DNA of 64,000 nucleotides from Isoetes taiwanensis (lineage: Eukaryota > Streptophyta > Lycopodiopsida > Isoetales > Isoetaceae), in the NCBI GenBank assembly GCA_021234155.1, contig JAJEKV010000064.1, positions 7,258,001-7,322,000 on the forward strand, given 5' to 3'. The notes beneath the pieces were generated by a model. That model had not been told where the DNA came from. It searched no databases and saw nothing but the letters and a program-made list of their open reading frames with translations. Position 1 is the stretch's first letter; every line of letters starts with the position of its first letter. Shown in pieces: positions 63,371 through 64,000 of this stretch. The translations under genes and the position numbers were made by a program.

Positions 63371-64000
63371 CAAAAACAACTACTCTCATAGAATAATCGA
63401 AATCAACTTTAAAGAGTAATGGCGAAACCTGAATTGTGCGCTTCAAAATCAAGCCTGGAAACACTCCATACGAGAGGTAAGTCTGGAATAGGAGCCGTCC
63501 CCCCGCATCAGAATGGTGTAAACGGCCGTAGCTATACACCTTTTTGCCCGGAAAATACTTTTCCGGTTCCAAATGTATTTTTCTAAAATTAATTTTTTTT
63601 TTTGTCTCTACTAATCATAGGAAGATTAGGCCATATAAATAAATCGGCGAACTCGAAACTAGGGTTCCTCGCCTTCAGTAAGGCGTGATTTTACAATGAG
63701 CAAGTAGGATGTGATTCCAAGATTCCGATGTTTAATTTCCGCAAGTAGCAGTGACCTTGTGTAGAATAATATAAACTTATACCATGTTATGGTGCAGGTT
63801 AAAGGACGGGTTTAAGGAGACTGATGGAGGAAAACAAAGGTTTCTGCTAGAACTGGAATTTGTGCAGTGCCTTGCTAATCCAACTTATCTTCATTGTAAG
63901 AGATTTGTTCCCTGTATAAGTAAAAGCGTTCAGCAACAAGTATTTGAGATGAAATAGTTCAGTCGAAGTTGAAAGTGTTCAAACTGAATTTAGGTTATAT
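63371..64000. other. Intergenic DNA, no gene recognised
   Basis: No coding region, RNA gene or repeat seen. A T run lies near 63590-63605. Confidence 0.4.

Overview
The window reads as nuclear DNA of a land plant: AT-rich, gene-poor and dominated by transposable elements. One intact host gene is visible, an 11-exon class III alcohol dehydrogenase / S-nitrosoglutathione reductase (GSNOR) at 16707-20253 (+). A block of mitochondrial-type tRNA genes at about 46.3-49.1 kb carries A.C mismatches and a misfit anticodon that C-to-U editing would repair. That pattern is known for tRNA-editing lycophyte mitochondria, notably Isoetes. I therefore infer a lycophyte, most likely a quillwort, with a nuclear copy of mitochondrial DNA (NUMT) or an assembly join at this point.

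Layout: 1-3.7 kb, no gene seen. 3.7-5.6 kb, LTR-like repeat copy A. 9.5-13.4 kb, a 3.9-kb segment bounded by perfect 27-bp terminal inverted repeats (TIRs) and containing an array of hairpins. 14.2-16.0 kb, 5'-truncated LINE. 16.2-20.9 kb, the ADH3 gene, with a foldback element just upstream and another just downstream. 21.9-30.1 kb, tandem repeats and LINE remnants, including an ORF1-only (HAL1-like) element. 30.4-30.9 kb, two tRNA-like SINE candidates. 31.0-32.3 kb, an internally deleted PIF/Harbinger transposon. 32.4-36.9 kb, a nearly full-length but broken LINE. 37.0-41.0 kb, a longer PIF/Harbinger copy with both its genes. 41.0-45.3 kb, a degenerate Ty3/gypsy chromovirus on the minus strand. 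46.3-49.1 kb, the mitochondrial tRNA block. 49.1-50.2 kb, another truncated LINE. 50.7-59.25 kb, a minus-strand LTR element: gag-like ORF chain plus LTR copy B, the LTR being split by a 3.8-kb TIR element full of palindromes. 59.3-62.35 kb, a LINE with tandem 5' monomers. 63.1-63.4 kb, a second member of the foldback family found upstream of ADH3.

The mobile elements are almost all broken. Most interrupting stops can be explained as C-to-T changes of CAG, CAA or CGA codons, as expected of methylated, silenced plant transposons. The points most worth checking are the hyperedited-looking tRNAs, the transit-peptide-like extension on ADH3, and the palindrome-rich TIR element.
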